Positions 19,843-27,936 of a stretch of DNA of 42,821 nt are shown piece after piece. Positions within the stretch are counted from its first letter, which is position 1, and every line of letters starts with the position of its first letter. The stretch is taken from contig CP070742.1 in the NCBI GenBank assembly GCA_020348065.1, positions 3,481,193 to 3,524,013 of the forward strand, written 5' to 3'. Source of the stretch: Candidatus Zixiibacteriota bacterium (lineage in GTDB: Bacteria > Zixibacteria > MSB-5A5 > UBA10806). A program made the translations under genes and the position numbers. The notes beneath the pieces were generated by a model. It searched no databases. It was not told the origin of the DNA and saw only the letters and a program-made list of their open reading frames with translations.

Positions 19843-21645
19843 TCAGGTAACAGATTCCACTTGTCTCTGAAGGCTGTACCGCCTGTAAAGTTTCGCATAA
19901 TGACCGTCATTCCCCATCAGCTCAAAATGTGTACCGGATTCTATTTTCTTTCCGCCTTCCAGAACGATGATATTATGGGCGGATTCCAGCACATCAGGCC
20001 TGTGAGTAATCAGAATAATGTCCATCCCTGGCATAACCTCGGCAAGCTTCTCCCAGAGCGCGTTTTCGGTATTGGAATCGAGCGCCGAGGTGCAATCGTC
20101 CAGAATCAGGATCTTCGGCTTTTCAACCAGCGCGCGGGCAAGCGCCAATCTCTGTTTTTGACCGCCGGAAATCGACACCCCCCTGGTACCTATTCTGGTA
20201 TAGATACCGTCGGGAAATGTCTCTATTTCATCTTTCAGCTGCGACACCTCGATCGCCCAATCGACATCATATCGGGAAATTCCGGAACGCCCGAAGAGAA
20301 TGTTGTTTTCGACCGTGTCCGAAAACAGGGTAGGTTCCTGGGGCACATACCCGATGATTTTCCTCAATTCCTTAAGTTTATATCGACGGATGTCGTTTCC
20401 ATCGAGCAGAATGCCGCCCTCGGTCGGATCGACATATCTCGGAACCATTGCCGCGATCCAGCTTTTGCCGGCCCCAACCCTGCCCACCAGCGCGACCGTC
20501 TGGCCGGATTTGACCTCGAAGCTAATGTCATCCAACACTTTTCTGCCACCTTCTGAAAATCTCAGGCTCACATTGGAGAAAACAAGGTGCCCGCCTTTAT
20601 CGGCATTATATTTCAGCCTGCCGTTGTCTATCACCATAGGCGGAACCTTCTCGAGCTCGAGTAAACGATTGATCGATACCGCCGATTGCCGTGATTTCAC
20701 CAGGAATCTCCCGATATCGAACATAGGGAATATCAGATAGATTACATAGAATACAAACGCCACCAGCTTTCCCAGTGAGAGATCGGATTTTATAACCATA
20801 AAACCGCCCGCCAGAAGAACAATAATAATCCCGAACTGCCAGATATACATATAGAGCGAATCAATAAATGTGGTTGCTTTTATGGCGGATATCTCGGCAT
20901 CGCGACGGTCTTTTACGGCGCTGTCGAATTTACCTTTCTGGGCTTTCTCCTGAATGTATGCCTTAACCACCCGGATTCCTGAAAAACAAGCCTCCATAAT
21001 ATCGTACAATATCGATATTCTGGTTTGCAGGTAGTCATACCTCCTGTCCAGAATGGTCGCGCTTTTGAAGAATATGAAAATCAGGATCGGAAGTGGCCCG
21101 GCGGTTAAAAGAGTTAGAAGAGGATCTATGGTTAACATCATGGCCAGGGTAAAGCCAATAAATATCAACGCGTCATAGAATCGGAATATGCCGGAACAGG
21201 CAAACCATGAGAGTTTCTCCGCGACATCGTCGGTCATCCTGGTGACCAGATCGCCGATCCTGAATCTGTTAAAAAAATCGGGCCCTTTACAGGTTATATT
21301 GTCGAATGCGGTTTGACGGAAAAGCCACTCCAGCCTCATGTTCATCCAGGCCCGATGCCCCTGTACGAAAGCGTAAATCAGCGACGCGTCAAGCCCCAGA
21401 ATAACGATTAGAATCGCGAATAGCGATGTTGTCGACACGCCTATGCTACTGGCAAAACTATCCAGCCATTTGAATACCGAATATGATGGCAGAACTCCGG
21501 TTTTGGCGTAATCGATGGTAAATTCGATTAATCTGGGTATGGCCACATGAAACGCCGTCTGAATCGGTGTCAGTAACAGAAGAACGGCCAGAACATATTT
21601 GTAGTTACGGTAATATTTCCAGAACCATTTGATCTTATCCCACAT
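19843..21645 (-). CDS. ABC exporter half-transporter with degenerate Walker B (YheI/BmrC-like)
   Basis: 600-residue half-transporter: six membrane helices (1-~310), then a nucleotide-binding domain. Walker A is VGRVGAGKSW, the signature is the canonical ISGGQKQRLALARAL, and Walker B is ILILDDCTSALD (~512-523). The catalytic Glu is replaced by Asp (DD instead of DE), as in the degenerate site of heterodimeric exporters such as TM287/288 and BmrC. The H-loop His (ITHR) is kept. Its start overlaps the partner gene by 11 nt. The substrate is not predictable; drugs, peptides and lipids are all known for this class. Confidence 0.93.
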   Translation of the reverse strand: MWDKIKWFWKYYRNYKYVLAVLLLLTPIQTAFHVAIPRLIEFTIDYAKTGVLPSYSVFKWLDSFASSIGVSTTSLFAILIVILGLDASLIYAFVQGHRAWMNMRLEWLFRQTAFDNITCKGPDFFNRFRIGDLVTRMTDDVAEKLSWFACSGIFRFYDALIFIGFTLAMMLTIDPLLTLLTAGPLPILIFIFFKSATILDRRYDYLQTRISILYDIMEACFSGIRVVKAYIQEKAQKGKFDSAVKDRRDAEISAIKATTFIDSLYMYIWQFGIIIVLLAGGFMVIKSDLSLGKLVAFVFYVIYLIFPMFDIGRFLVKSRQSAVSINRLLELEKVPPMVIDNGRLKYNADKGGHLVFSNVSLRFSEGGRKVLDDISFEVKSGQTVALVGRVGAGKSWIAAMVPRYVDPTEGGILLDGNDIRRYKLKELRKIIGYVPQEPTLFSDTVENNILFGRSGISRYDVDWAIEVSQLKDEIETFPDGIYTRIGTRGVSISGGQKQRLALARALVEKPKILILDDCTSALDSNTENALWEKLAEVMPGMDIILITHRPDVLESAHNIIVLEGGKKIESGTHFELMGNDGHYAKLYRRYSLQRQVESVT

Positions 21646-23440
21646 TTGCCATCACCCCGTTTTTGAATTGCAGGTGGAAAAGCTTGGAATAATACCCGTT
21701 TTTCAGTATCAATTCCGTATGCGTGCCCCTTTCAATTATCTCTCCCCTTCGGACCACCAGAATCTGGTCTGCCTCCAGAATCGTCGACAGCCGGTGAGCT
21801 ATAATTATCGAGGTTCGCCCGGCCATGAGCTTTTTCATGGAGGCCTGTATTGTCCGTTCGGTTTCCGGGTCAACCGAGCTGGTCGCCTCATCAAGAATTA
21901 GAACGTCAGGGTCGGTTACCAGAGCGCGAGCGAAAGAAAGCAGTTGCCTCTCGCCCCGGCTGAAATTGGCCCCTTTCTCGGAAACTTCCATTTTGTAGCC
22001 GTCGGGCAGTCTTCGGATGAATCTATCGGCGTCTACTATCCTGGCGGCCGAGATGATCTTATCTTCGGAAATATTATTGGCCTCGAGGGAGATGTTGAAT
22101 GCCACGTCCCCCGGAAATAGAAATATATCCTGAAGCACCAGCGAGAATCTTTTTCGCAAATCCTCTTTGGTGATATCCCGGATATCGATACCGTCGACCG
22201 TTATCTTTCCTCTTTGCGGATCATAAAGCCGGAGCAGGAGCGATATTATGGTTGACTTACCTCCGCCGGTCACGCCTGCCAAAGCCACCTGGCTTCCGAC
22301 CGGGACTTCGAAGCTGGCATTTTTCAGCGCGTAATCATCATCGTTGGCGTATGAAAACCATACGTTCTCAAACCTGATACCCTCTTTTAATCCTCTCCAC
22401 TCAACCGGATGTATCGGGTCGGGCAGGCTGCGGTCGCTTGAAAGAAGCGCGAAAATCCGTTTCCCTCCGGCAACCGCCTTCTGGATATGGGATAACTGGC
22501 CCGAGGCGGTGTAGATCGGTTCGAACGATCTCCAGATCAAAACAACGAACATACTGAACGTCCCGACCGTTATATCCCCGGATCTCATCCATTTCATTCC
22601 GAAAAAGAGCACCAGCGCGATCATCAGGTATTCCAGGAAATGGATGGAATTGAAAAACGCCACCACGATAAGTTCCGCCCGCGATTCGGCTTTGAACTTC
22701 AGCCTGTTGACCTCGCTCATCCCTTTTTTTACATGGTCTCCACGATGAAAAATCTGAATGATCGACATTCCATGCAGATACTCGGTCAGCGTAGCCGTAA
22801 CTTCGGCCATTCTCCTTCGTACCGCCAGGAATCGGGGAGAGGTGGTTTTTTCGAATATATATATCAAAACTGCGAAAACAGGAATGAGCGTTGTCAGAAT
22901 GAGGGTCAATTTCCAGCTGTAGTAGAGCATCACGAAAAAGATACCGATGATGAGTATCAGATCGCCCATTAGCATGACTACGGTATTGGTAAACATCATC
23001 CTCAGAGACTCGGTATCCGATTCTATCCGGGCCATGAGCCGTCCAATAGGATTTTTGTCGAAAAAGGAGATGTTGGACATGAGTATATGATCGAAAAGCC
23101 TCTTTTTCAGTTTTACCATGACGTCCTGCCCGATTATCTCCAGCCTGACGGTCTGGATATATCGCAGTATCAACGTAACCGCCTGAATAACGCCGATAAA
23201 AGCCACGGTGAATATAAGCCCCTTGAGATCACCGTTTTTAATATCAACATCCATGGCCTTTTTCATGAGAATCGGCCAGTACAGCGAAAGCAGGGTGGAG
23301 CCGGAAAGAAGCAGCAAGCAGAAGATCAACGGTTTTTTATGCTCTTTGAGCAGGGGAAGCAGTTTGCCGAAAGCCTCTTTCGAGCTCAGATCCCGTTCCC
23401 GGGATGTCATTTTTTCGTCTTCGTAAAATTCGCTTGTCAT
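21635..23440 (-). CDS. ABC exporter half-transporter, partner subunit (YheH/BmrD-like)
   Basis: 601-residue half-transporter with six membrane helices and a nucleotide-binding domain: Walker A AGVTGGGKSTII, non-canonical signature FSRGERQLLSFARAL, intact Walker B VLILDEATSSVD and H-loop IAHRLS. Its altered signature would face the degenerate Walker B of the partner, and its intact Walker B would pair with the partner's normal SGGQ. The dimer would therefore have one active and one degenerate ATP site. First structural gene after the attenuator-like leader; GGAAAT provides a modest Shine-Dalgarno 6 nt before the ATG. Confidence 0.93.
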   Translation of the reverse strand: MTSEFYEDEKMTSRERDLSSKEAFGKLLPLLKEHKKPLIFCLLLLSGSTLLSLYWPILMKKAMDVDIKNGDLKGLIFTVAFIGVIQAVTLILRYIQTVRLEIIGQDVMVKLKKRLFDHILMSNISFFDKNPIGRLMARIESDTESLRMMFTNTVVMLMGDLILIIGIFFVMLYYSWKLTLILTTLIPVFAVLIYIFEKTTSPRFLAVRRRMAEVTATLTEYLHGMSIIQIFHRGDHVKKGMSEVNRLKFKAESRAELIVVAFFNSIHFLEYLMIALVLFFGMKWMRSGDITVGTFSMFVVLIWRSFEPIYTASGQLSHIQKAVAGGKRIFALLSSDRSLPDPIHPVEWRGLKEGIRFENVWFSYANDDDYALKNASFEVPVGSQVALAGVTGGGKSTIISLLLRLYDPQRGKITVDGIDIRDITKEDLRKRFSLVLQDIFLFPGDVAFNISLEANNISEDKIISAARIVDADRFIRRLPDGYKMEVSEKGANFSRGERQLLSFARALVTDPDVLILDEATSSVDPETERTIQASMKKLMAGRTSIIIAHRLSTILEADQILVVRRGEIIERGTHTELILKNGYYSKLFHLQFKNGVMANVG

Positions 23441-23481
23441 TTTTATTTCCGTTATTCGGTTTTTCCTGTTTAACGGGCATT

Positions 23482-23516
23482 AAAAAACCCGCCGTGACCA
23501 TCGGTCGCGGCGGGTT
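23482..23516 (-). terminator. strong intrinsic terminator between leader ORF and ABC exporter genes
   Basis: Minus strand: 5' arm AACCCGCCGCGACC (23516-23503), 3-nt loop GAT, 3' arm GGTCACGGCGGGTT (23499-23486); 13 of 14 positions pair and a run of six T follows (23487-23482). It lies 22 nt after the leader ORF stop and 42 nt before the first ABC gene. No other promoter is apparent between, so exporter expression should need readthrough. Confidence 0.9.
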
Positions 23517-23567
23517 GAGTTGCCAGATACAAAAAGTCTACGTAACAAAGACACCTCTCCCGCCGCG
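23506..23567 (-). promoter_or_regulatory. candidate antiterminator pairing
   Basis: CGCGGCGGG at 23567-23559, which is exactly codons 17-19 of the leader ORF, is a perfect 9-nt complement of CCCGCCGCG at 23514-23506, the core of the terminator's 5' arm. Pairing of these two would prevent the terminator from forming. A ribosome reading codons 17-19 would block the pairing, while one paused further upstream would allow it. Confidence 0.7.
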
Positions 23568-23615
23568 GAATACGCAAATCGGCACCAGCTGTGTATTTGA
23601 TAAGGTAATGCTCAT
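23538..23615 (-). CDS. 25-residue leader peptide of the ABC exporter operon
   Basis: ATG at 23615, stop TAG at 23540-23538, 25 residues. It begins MSITLSNTQLVPICVF and continues with RGGRG and VFVT. GGAGG lies 10 nt upstream of the ATG in a ~70-nt leader after a strong promoter. It is followed by an intrinsic terminator and then the exporter genes. The closest known arrangement is Bacillus subtilis bmrB-bmrC-bmrD, where translation of a small leader ORF controls transcription of a heterodimeric exporter. I infer a regulatory leader peptide. A secreted or modified peptide product is a less likely alternative, since there is no obvious leader/core division or repeated core residues. Confidence 0.7.
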   Translation of the reverse strand: MSITLSNTQLVPICVFRGGRGVFVT

Positions 23616-23691
23616 TAAGATGCTTCCTCCGTGCGGTTTAAGTTATCTCATTACGCTTCATTACGGCAGAACTCGCCGAAAAGTTTCGATA

Positions 23692-23719
23692 AATATATCC
23701 ATAATTTCGGCCCCGTCAA
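23692..23719 (-). promoter_or_regulatory. promoter of leader peptide and ABC exporter operon
   Basis: Minus strand TTGACG (23719-23714), 16-nt spacer, TATATT (23697-23692). The transcription start is predicted near 23685, about 70 nt before the leader ORF. It is the only good promoter seen between the outer-membrane protein gene and the exporter genes. Confidence 0.75.
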
Positions 23720-23758
23720 GAAAAAAATTGCGGAAATTATATTTTTTTTCGATGCTGA

Positions 23759-24943
23759 TTATAATGAAAAACAGATCTTAAAATAATCGGAGTCCTCGTA
23801 TTCGGATTCATCATCGCATCTTTCCATGGCGAAATCGGCGGAGATGCTGATGTTTTTCAATATATATTGGGCGATGGGATTGACGGTTCTGATTTTGCCG
23901 GTGGCGTATAATATATTTGCGAGACCACCTATATTAAGGCCTAATCCGTATGTCCAGATTTTTCCATCAAAAGCTTCGGTGTTCCAAAAACCGGCTCGCA
24001 TGTAAAACGTTCCACCGGCGCCGATTTCAATACCTGCTCGACTAAAATCGATACCCACTCTTCCATGAGTCATATTGAATTCTCGTATCATCCTGAAAGA
24101 AAATATTTCAGCATTTTTATAACCTGAAATAAATGAAATCGATAGTCCGAGCTTGTCAATTTGGGCCAATGCCCGATTTTCAAAAAGTGAATACGGGTTT
24201 AGAAACTTGCTGCCTATATTTGACCGAACGAAAGCTATCGACGGAATTATGTCGTGTTTGATATTGCCCTTATCGATTTTCCGCAGAATATATTTTAAAT
24301 TCTCCGATTCGCTTATGGGAAAATCGAAGTAAAATCCTATGTCATGCACTTTATATTTATCCCTTTTGTATTTCTCGTCGGGTAGCCATTGGCGGTAGAA
24401 CCATGAATCAAGCTGCTTTAAGGTATAGCCGAATCCTATTCTCGCGTTTTGAATAAACGAAATGCCCACGCTATAACATTCGGCTCTTTCGATATACGTA
24501 GTCGAATACGAGATTGGAAATGCAATGGAAAAAACGTTAAAGGATTTTGAATTTTTTCTTGAATAGGCGATTCCCAGACCGAATTTCATTTCTTCAACAG
24601 TTAAGGGAAAACCGATACTTACCGAATGTGATTTCAGCTCCATATCAGTAGAATTCTCCGATCCCAGCTGATAATTATTTGGAAAGGAAACCGATATTCT
24701 CCTTTTTAGATGAGATATTCCCAGCATCGCGGGATTTGTGAGAGAGGCGTACCTGTCGGTTAGGTTTATTTCACATCCCCCCAAACCTTTCGCGACGGGG
24801 GAATCTGACCATTTCAGCTGGCCATGATAATAATACTCAAAGGCAAAAACCTGATTTTTTTGAAAACAAGTAGCAGCCAGTAGGGGAAAAGTTAATATTA
24901 GGATTATTATCTTTAAAATATGTATATAACCCCTCTTCTTCAA
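23759..24943 (-). CDS. predicted outer-membrane beta-barrel protein, unclassified
   Basis: 394 residues with a signal sequence (basic MKKRGYIHILK, then a long hydrophobic stretch, likely cleavage after VFA). The mature part alternates short polar and aromatic/glycine strands (for example FGLGIAYSR, ARIGFGYTLKQL, GIEIGAGGTFYMRAGFW, YGLGLNIGG) and ends in Phe-Ser-Leu, as expected for a barrel. The early motif DSPVAKGLGGCEINLTDRYASLTNPAMLG resembles the start of PorV/FadL-like proteins of FCB bacteria. The start is TTG, with GGAGG exactly 6 nt upstream. Function unknown; it ends just before the exporter leader promoter. Confidence 0.75.
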   Translation of the reverse strand: MKKRGYIHILKIIILILTFPLLAATCFQKNQVFAFEYYYHGQLKWSDSPVAKGLGGCEINLTDRYASLTNPAMLGISHLKRRISVSFPNNYQLGSENSTDMELKSHSVSIGFPLTVEEMKFGLGIAYSRKNSKSFNVFSIAFPISYSTTYIERAECYSVGISFIQNARIGFGYTLKQLDSWFYRQWLPDEKYKRDKYKVHDIGFYFDFPISESENLKYILRKIDKGNIKHDIIPSIAFVRSNIGSKFLNPYSLFENRALAQIDKLGLSISFISGYKNAEIFSFRMIREFNMTHGRVGIDFSRAGIEIGAGGTFYMRAGFWNTEAFDGKIWTYGLGLNIGGLANILYATGKIRTVNPIAQYILKNISISADFAMERCDDESEYEDSDYFKICFSL

Positions 24944-25054
24944 ATCATCCTCCGGGCTTTGTTAATTATCGCGATATTATATCTAATTGTAAAATATAGC
25001 AATATTACGCTGACGACAAGAAATATCGCCATTATATTTATTTTATATTAAAGC

Positions 25055-26449
25055 CTATAAATCAAGCTCGAAACTCTGCCCAAACTCCGGGATCGTGACA
25101 TCCCAGCCGAGATTACTTTTGATATGATCCGCCATGGCCTGAGATGACTCCGGCTCGCCGTGTACCACGAACGTCTTCTCCGGCGCTTTATTGAATCCGG
25201 TCAGCCAGGCCAGGATCTCGTTATAGTCGGCATGCCCCGAAAATCCCTGAATCGATTCTATTTTGGCTTTTATGGGAATCTGCCTGCCATGGATCTTCAC
25301 GGTTTCCGCCTTCTCCACGATGGTTCGGCCGCGGGTTCCCTGGGCCTGGTATCCTATAAAAAGCACCGTATTTTTCTCGTCCGGTAATCTGTGGATCATA
25401 TGATGAAGTATCCGCCCGCCGGTGACCATGCCGCTGGATGCGATTATAATAGCATCTTTTTTGATATCATTGATCGCTTTCGACGCCTCCGTGGAGGTGC
25501 AGATATTCAGATTTTTGGGCCTGAATATGTCGACCCCGTTAATCCTGGATACGCGGCTGGCTATGTTCATATCCGATATACGTTTCTCGAAAACCTCGGT
25601 GGCGTCGATGGCCATGGGCGAGTCTATGTAAACCGGAAGTGCAGGTATCCTCCCTGATTCCTCCAGCTCCCTTATTACGTAAAGCAGATTCTGCGTTCGA
25701 CCGATTGCGAATGACGGTATAACCAGAACCCCGCCGCGCGCGACGCTTTCTTTAATTACCCTGACCAGCTTCTCCACCGGGTTTTTATTATCATGAAGAC
25801 GATTGCCGTAGGTTGACTCTATGACCAGGTAATCGACATTGAAAACCTGGGTGGGGTCGCGCAGAAACCGTTTTGACGGTCTCCCCAGGTCGCCGCTGAA
25901 GACGATCTTTTTGGATTCCTTGCCGGTATGAGCTTTTATATCCACCAGCCCCGAACCGAGAATATGCCCCGCGTCCTTTAGCTTAATCCTGATATCTCCA
26001 TCAAGATAAAGATCCTCGCCATACTGCAAGGGCGAAAGGTGATTTAAGGATTTTTCGGCGTCGGCGGTAGTATATAACGGTTTTGCGGGTTTGTGCCTGG
26101 TGAATCCCTTCTTGTTGGCCCAGCGGGCATCCTCCTCCTGCAGATGGGCGCTGTCCAGGAAAAGGAGTTTACAAAACTCCTGTGTGGCATAGGTACAATG
26201 CGCTTTTCCCTTAAATCCCTCTTTACAGAATTTGGGAAAATAGCCGGTATGATCGAAATGAGCATGGGTGAAAATCACGCGATCTATGGTCGCCGGTTTA
26301 ACCGGAAACCTGTCCCAGTTCCTCATGCGGTTTTCCTTGGGGCCCTGAAACATGCCGCACTCGATCAGAAATCTCTGATCGTAGAGTTCCAGCAGAAATC
26401 TCGACCCGGTGGTGGTGCCGGTGGCGCCCCAGAACGTTAGCGTAGTCAT
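25055..26449 (-). CDS. MBL-fold beta-CASP RNA-specificity ribonuclease
   Basis: 464-residue metallo-beta-lactamase/beta-CASP protein. It has the metal-binding HAHFDHTGYFP, GSGLVDI, FSGDLG, then the beta-CASP and RNA-specificity blocks VLVIPSFAIGRTQNLLYVI, IASSGMVTGGRILHHM, GFSGHADYNEILAWL and VVHGEPESSQAMADHI. The family includes CPSF73-like and YSH1-like ribonucleases; processing or degradation of RNA in the cytoplasm is the likely role. No KH domains are present. It is divergent from the UbiA-family gene and probably monocistronic. Confidence 0.92.
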   Translation of the reverse strand: MTTLTFWGATGTTTGSRFLLELYDQRFLIECGMFQGPKENRMRNWDRFPVKPATIDRVIFTHAHFDHTGYFPKFCKEGFKGKAHCTYATQEFCKLLFLDSAHLQEEDARWANKKGFTRHKPAKPLYTTADAEKSLNHLSPLQYGEDLYLDGDIRIKLKDAGHILGSGLVDIKAHTGKESKKIVFSGDLGRPSKRFLRDPTQVFNVDYLVIESTYGNRLHDNKNPVEKLVRVIKESVARGGVLVIPSFAIGRTQNLLYVIRELEESGRIPALPVYIDSPMAIDATEVFEKRISDMNIASRVSRINGVDIFRPKNLNICTSTEASKAINDIKKDAIIIASSGMVTGGRILHHMIHRLPDEKNTVLFIGYQAQGTRGRTIVEKAETVKIHGRQIPIKAKIESIQGFSGHADYNEILAWLTGFNKAPEKTFVVHGEPESSQAMADHIKSNLGWDVTIPEFGQSFELDL

Positions 26450-26521
26450 AATACCTCATATTCTCTTATATATCAACTTATGTCAATGTCTTTGTTTTTT
26501 CAAAATGTATAAAATTTGTTT

Positions 26522-26549
26522 TTGACATTTGCGGCTATATTGTTAATAA
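26522..26549 (+). promoter_or_regulatory. promoter of the UbiA-family gene
   Basis: TTGACA (26522-26527), perfect consensus, a 16-nt spacer and TAATAA (26544-26549). The predicted start near 26556 falls on the first base of the operator-like sequence that precedes the ribosome binding site. Confidence 0.65.
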
Positions 26550-26555
26550 TTGCCA

Positions 26556-26570
26556 GTCAAATCTATAGAT
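26556..26570 (+). promoter_or_regulatory. operator-like element at the UbiA-gene transcription start
   Basis: GTCAAATCTATAGAT contains the palindrome ATCTATAGAT. Its first 13 bases recur exactly at 29252-29264, inside the larger palindrome at the start of the HI0933/BaiN-type gene. Both copies lie directly downstream of the -10 box. Confidence 0.5.
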
Positions 26571-26580
26571 GGAGGATATT

Positions 26581-27477
26581 ATGAGCGTAAAAAAAATGTT
26601 TCTTGAAACCAGGCCCCAATTTCTTCTGCTTTCGCCGATTCTCTCGTTTCTGGGTATGGCAATAGCATTATATAACGGCAGTTTCAACACTCTCTATTTT
26701 ATTCTCGCCGGGGTGGGACTTTTGTTGCTTCACGCCAGCGTGAACACCTTAAACGATTACAGCGATTATAGAACCGGAGTCGATCTTAGAACCAGGAGGA
26801 CTCCCTTTTCGGGCGGTTCCGGCTTTCTGCCGTCGGGGCTATTAAAACCCTCCACCGTTTTGACAATCGGACTGGGTTCTATAATACTGGCCACGCCGAT
26901 AGGCATTTACTTCCTGGCGAAGCGGGGATTGCAGCTTTTGCCGCTGTTTGTTATCGGCGCTATATTCGTGCTTTTCTATACCAGCCATATCGCCCGCGTC
27001 GGTCTCGGCCTCAGCGAGATTTCGGCGGGACTCGGCCTGGGGGTCCTGCCCGTTATCGGCACGTTTATCATTATTCACGGAGATTTTTCGTATTCCGCCC
27101 TGTACGCCTCCATGCCCTCGTTTTTCCTGGTCTTTAACCTGCTGTTGCTGAATGAGATCCCCGATACCGAGGCAGATAAATCGGGCAGGCGCAGAACGCT
27201 TCCGATTCAATTCGGCGTTAAAGCCGCCGCCACCATATATTCGGCTCTGATTATCATAACTTACCTCTGGATCTTATTCGGCGCGCTGGCGAAGCTGATG
27301 CCCTACTGGTCGCTTCTGGCCCTTTTGACATTGCCGCTGGGATTGAAAGCGATCAAGGGCGCCATGACCTTCAAAGCCATCGAGGAGCTTATCCCTGCCC
27401 AGGGCGCCAACGTCATGACCGTGCTGTTGACCCAGCTCTTTCTGGGTATAGGTTATATGCTGGCCTGGGGATTGTAG
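26581..27477 (+). CDS. UbiA-family prenyltransferase (possibly MenA)
   Basis: 298-residue polytopic membrane protein. It has the two Asp-rich motifs of the UbiA superfamily: NTLNDYSDYRTGVD, and NEIPDTEADKSGRRRTLP in the second loop. These bind the prenyl diphosphate through magnesium. The N-terminal FLETRPQFLLLSPILSFLG is typical. Menaquinone synthesis (MenA) fits best, but no other men genes are nearby, so another acceptor is possible. ATG 26581 was chosen because GGAGG sits 5 nt before it; an upstream in-frame ATG would overlap that ribosome binding site. Confidence 0.88.
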   Translation: MSVKKMFLETRPQFLLLSPILSFLGMAIALYNGSFNTLYFILAGVGLLLLHASVNTLNDYSDYRTGVDLRTRRTPFSGGSGFLPSGLLKPSTVLTIGLGSIILATPIGIYFLAKRGLQLLPLFVIGAIFVLFYTSHIARVGLGLSEISAGLGLGVLPVIGTFIIIHGDFSYSALYASMPSFFLVFNLLLLNEIPDTEADKSGRRRTLPIQFGVKAAATIYSALIIITYLWILFGALAKLMPYWSLLALLTLPLGLKAIKGAMTFKAIEELIPAQGANVMTVLLTQLFLGIGYMLAWGL

Positions 27478-27485
27478 CCTGCACC

Positions 27486-27559
27486 GCGTGTCACCACGCC
27501 TTCGGCGTGGTTCTGACCGCGAACATCCGAGGCTGCGGTCGCAATAAATTGCGACACGC
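27486..27559. repeat. compound intergenic element of three hairpins
   Basis: Outer GCGTGTC (27486-27492) and GACACGC (27553-27559) enclose ACCACGCC-ttc-GGCGTGGT (27493-27511), ACCGC...GCGGT, and GTCGCAAT-aa-ATTGCGAC (27538-27555). It lies between the convergent UbiA and flavoprotein genes. It is not followed by a T-run, so it looks like a dispersed palindromic repeat, though the first hairpin may help stop UbiA transcription. Confidence 0.75.
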
Positions 27560-27570
27560 AGGAAAAAGGT

Positions 27571-27613
27571 TGTAGGTCAAATCCCCCCGGGATTTGACGC
27601 TTTAAAGTCTACA
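27571..27613. repeat. second palindromic intergenic element
   Basis: GTCAAATCCC (27576-27585) and GGGATTTGAC (27589-27598) form a perfect 10-bp stem with a CCC loop. Flanking TGTAG (27571-27575) and CTACA (27609-27613) form an outer stem. It lies 12 nt after the three-hairpin element. Confidence 0.75.
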
Positions 27614-27676
27614 ATAAGTCTTGTCATTGCAAGGCTCACGTATCACTGTGGTGCCGGGTAAGCCTTTATGTACTAT

Positions 27677-27875
27677 GACATAGGCAACAGGCATTCCGGG
27701 ACATCGGTAACAGTATTTTGGCCTATATGAAACTTCATAGAATGGGCGATGGAGGAAGTAAATGCCCTGGAGCATACAGAGTGTGATTGAGCAGAGACAG
27801 CAGTCTTATAAGCGGAATTATCATCTGCCTTATGACGATGCGAATGTTGCGATAACCTGTTGCGTCACCCAATAA
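27677..27875 (+). mobile_element. remnant of an IS481-like insertion sequence
   Basis: Two direct repeats, GACATAGGCAACAG (27677-27690) and GACATCGGTAACAG (27700-27713), match at 12 of 14 positions with a 23-nt period. They resemble the repeated transposase-binding sites at IS481-type ends. A truncated transposase start follows. No intact element, right end or target duplication could be recognised. The rest of the 459-nt gap (27478-27936) shows nothing beyond this and the two hairpin repeats. Confidence 0.5.
27762..27875 (+). pseudogene. truncated N-terminus of an IS transposase/integrase
   Basis: ATG 27762 follows GGAGGAAGTAA and opens a 37-codon frame beginning MPWSIQSVIEQRQQ, like the MPWxxxSVMEQRxEF start of IS481-family transposases from memory. 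Similarity ends after about 15 residues and the frame stops at 27875, so the catalytic DDE region is missing. Confidence 0.5.
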
Positions 27876-27936
27876 TTATATTCAATATGCCGTGTTTTAT
27901 ACGAATGAGATAATTTATTATTCCGGGTCGGGCTGT

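Noticed and set aside
19861-20556. Plus-strand ORF of 231 codons opposite the second ABC gene
   Set aside because: Antisense shadow of a conserved transporter frame.
23538-23615. The 25-residue peptide as precursor of a modified natural product, with the ATP-grasp/methyltransferase as maturation enzyme
   Set aside because: Kept only as an alternative. There is no leader/core division or cleavage motif, the exporter lacks a peptidase domain, the candidate enzyme has its own promoter after a terminator, and the antiterminator complementarity explains the layout better.
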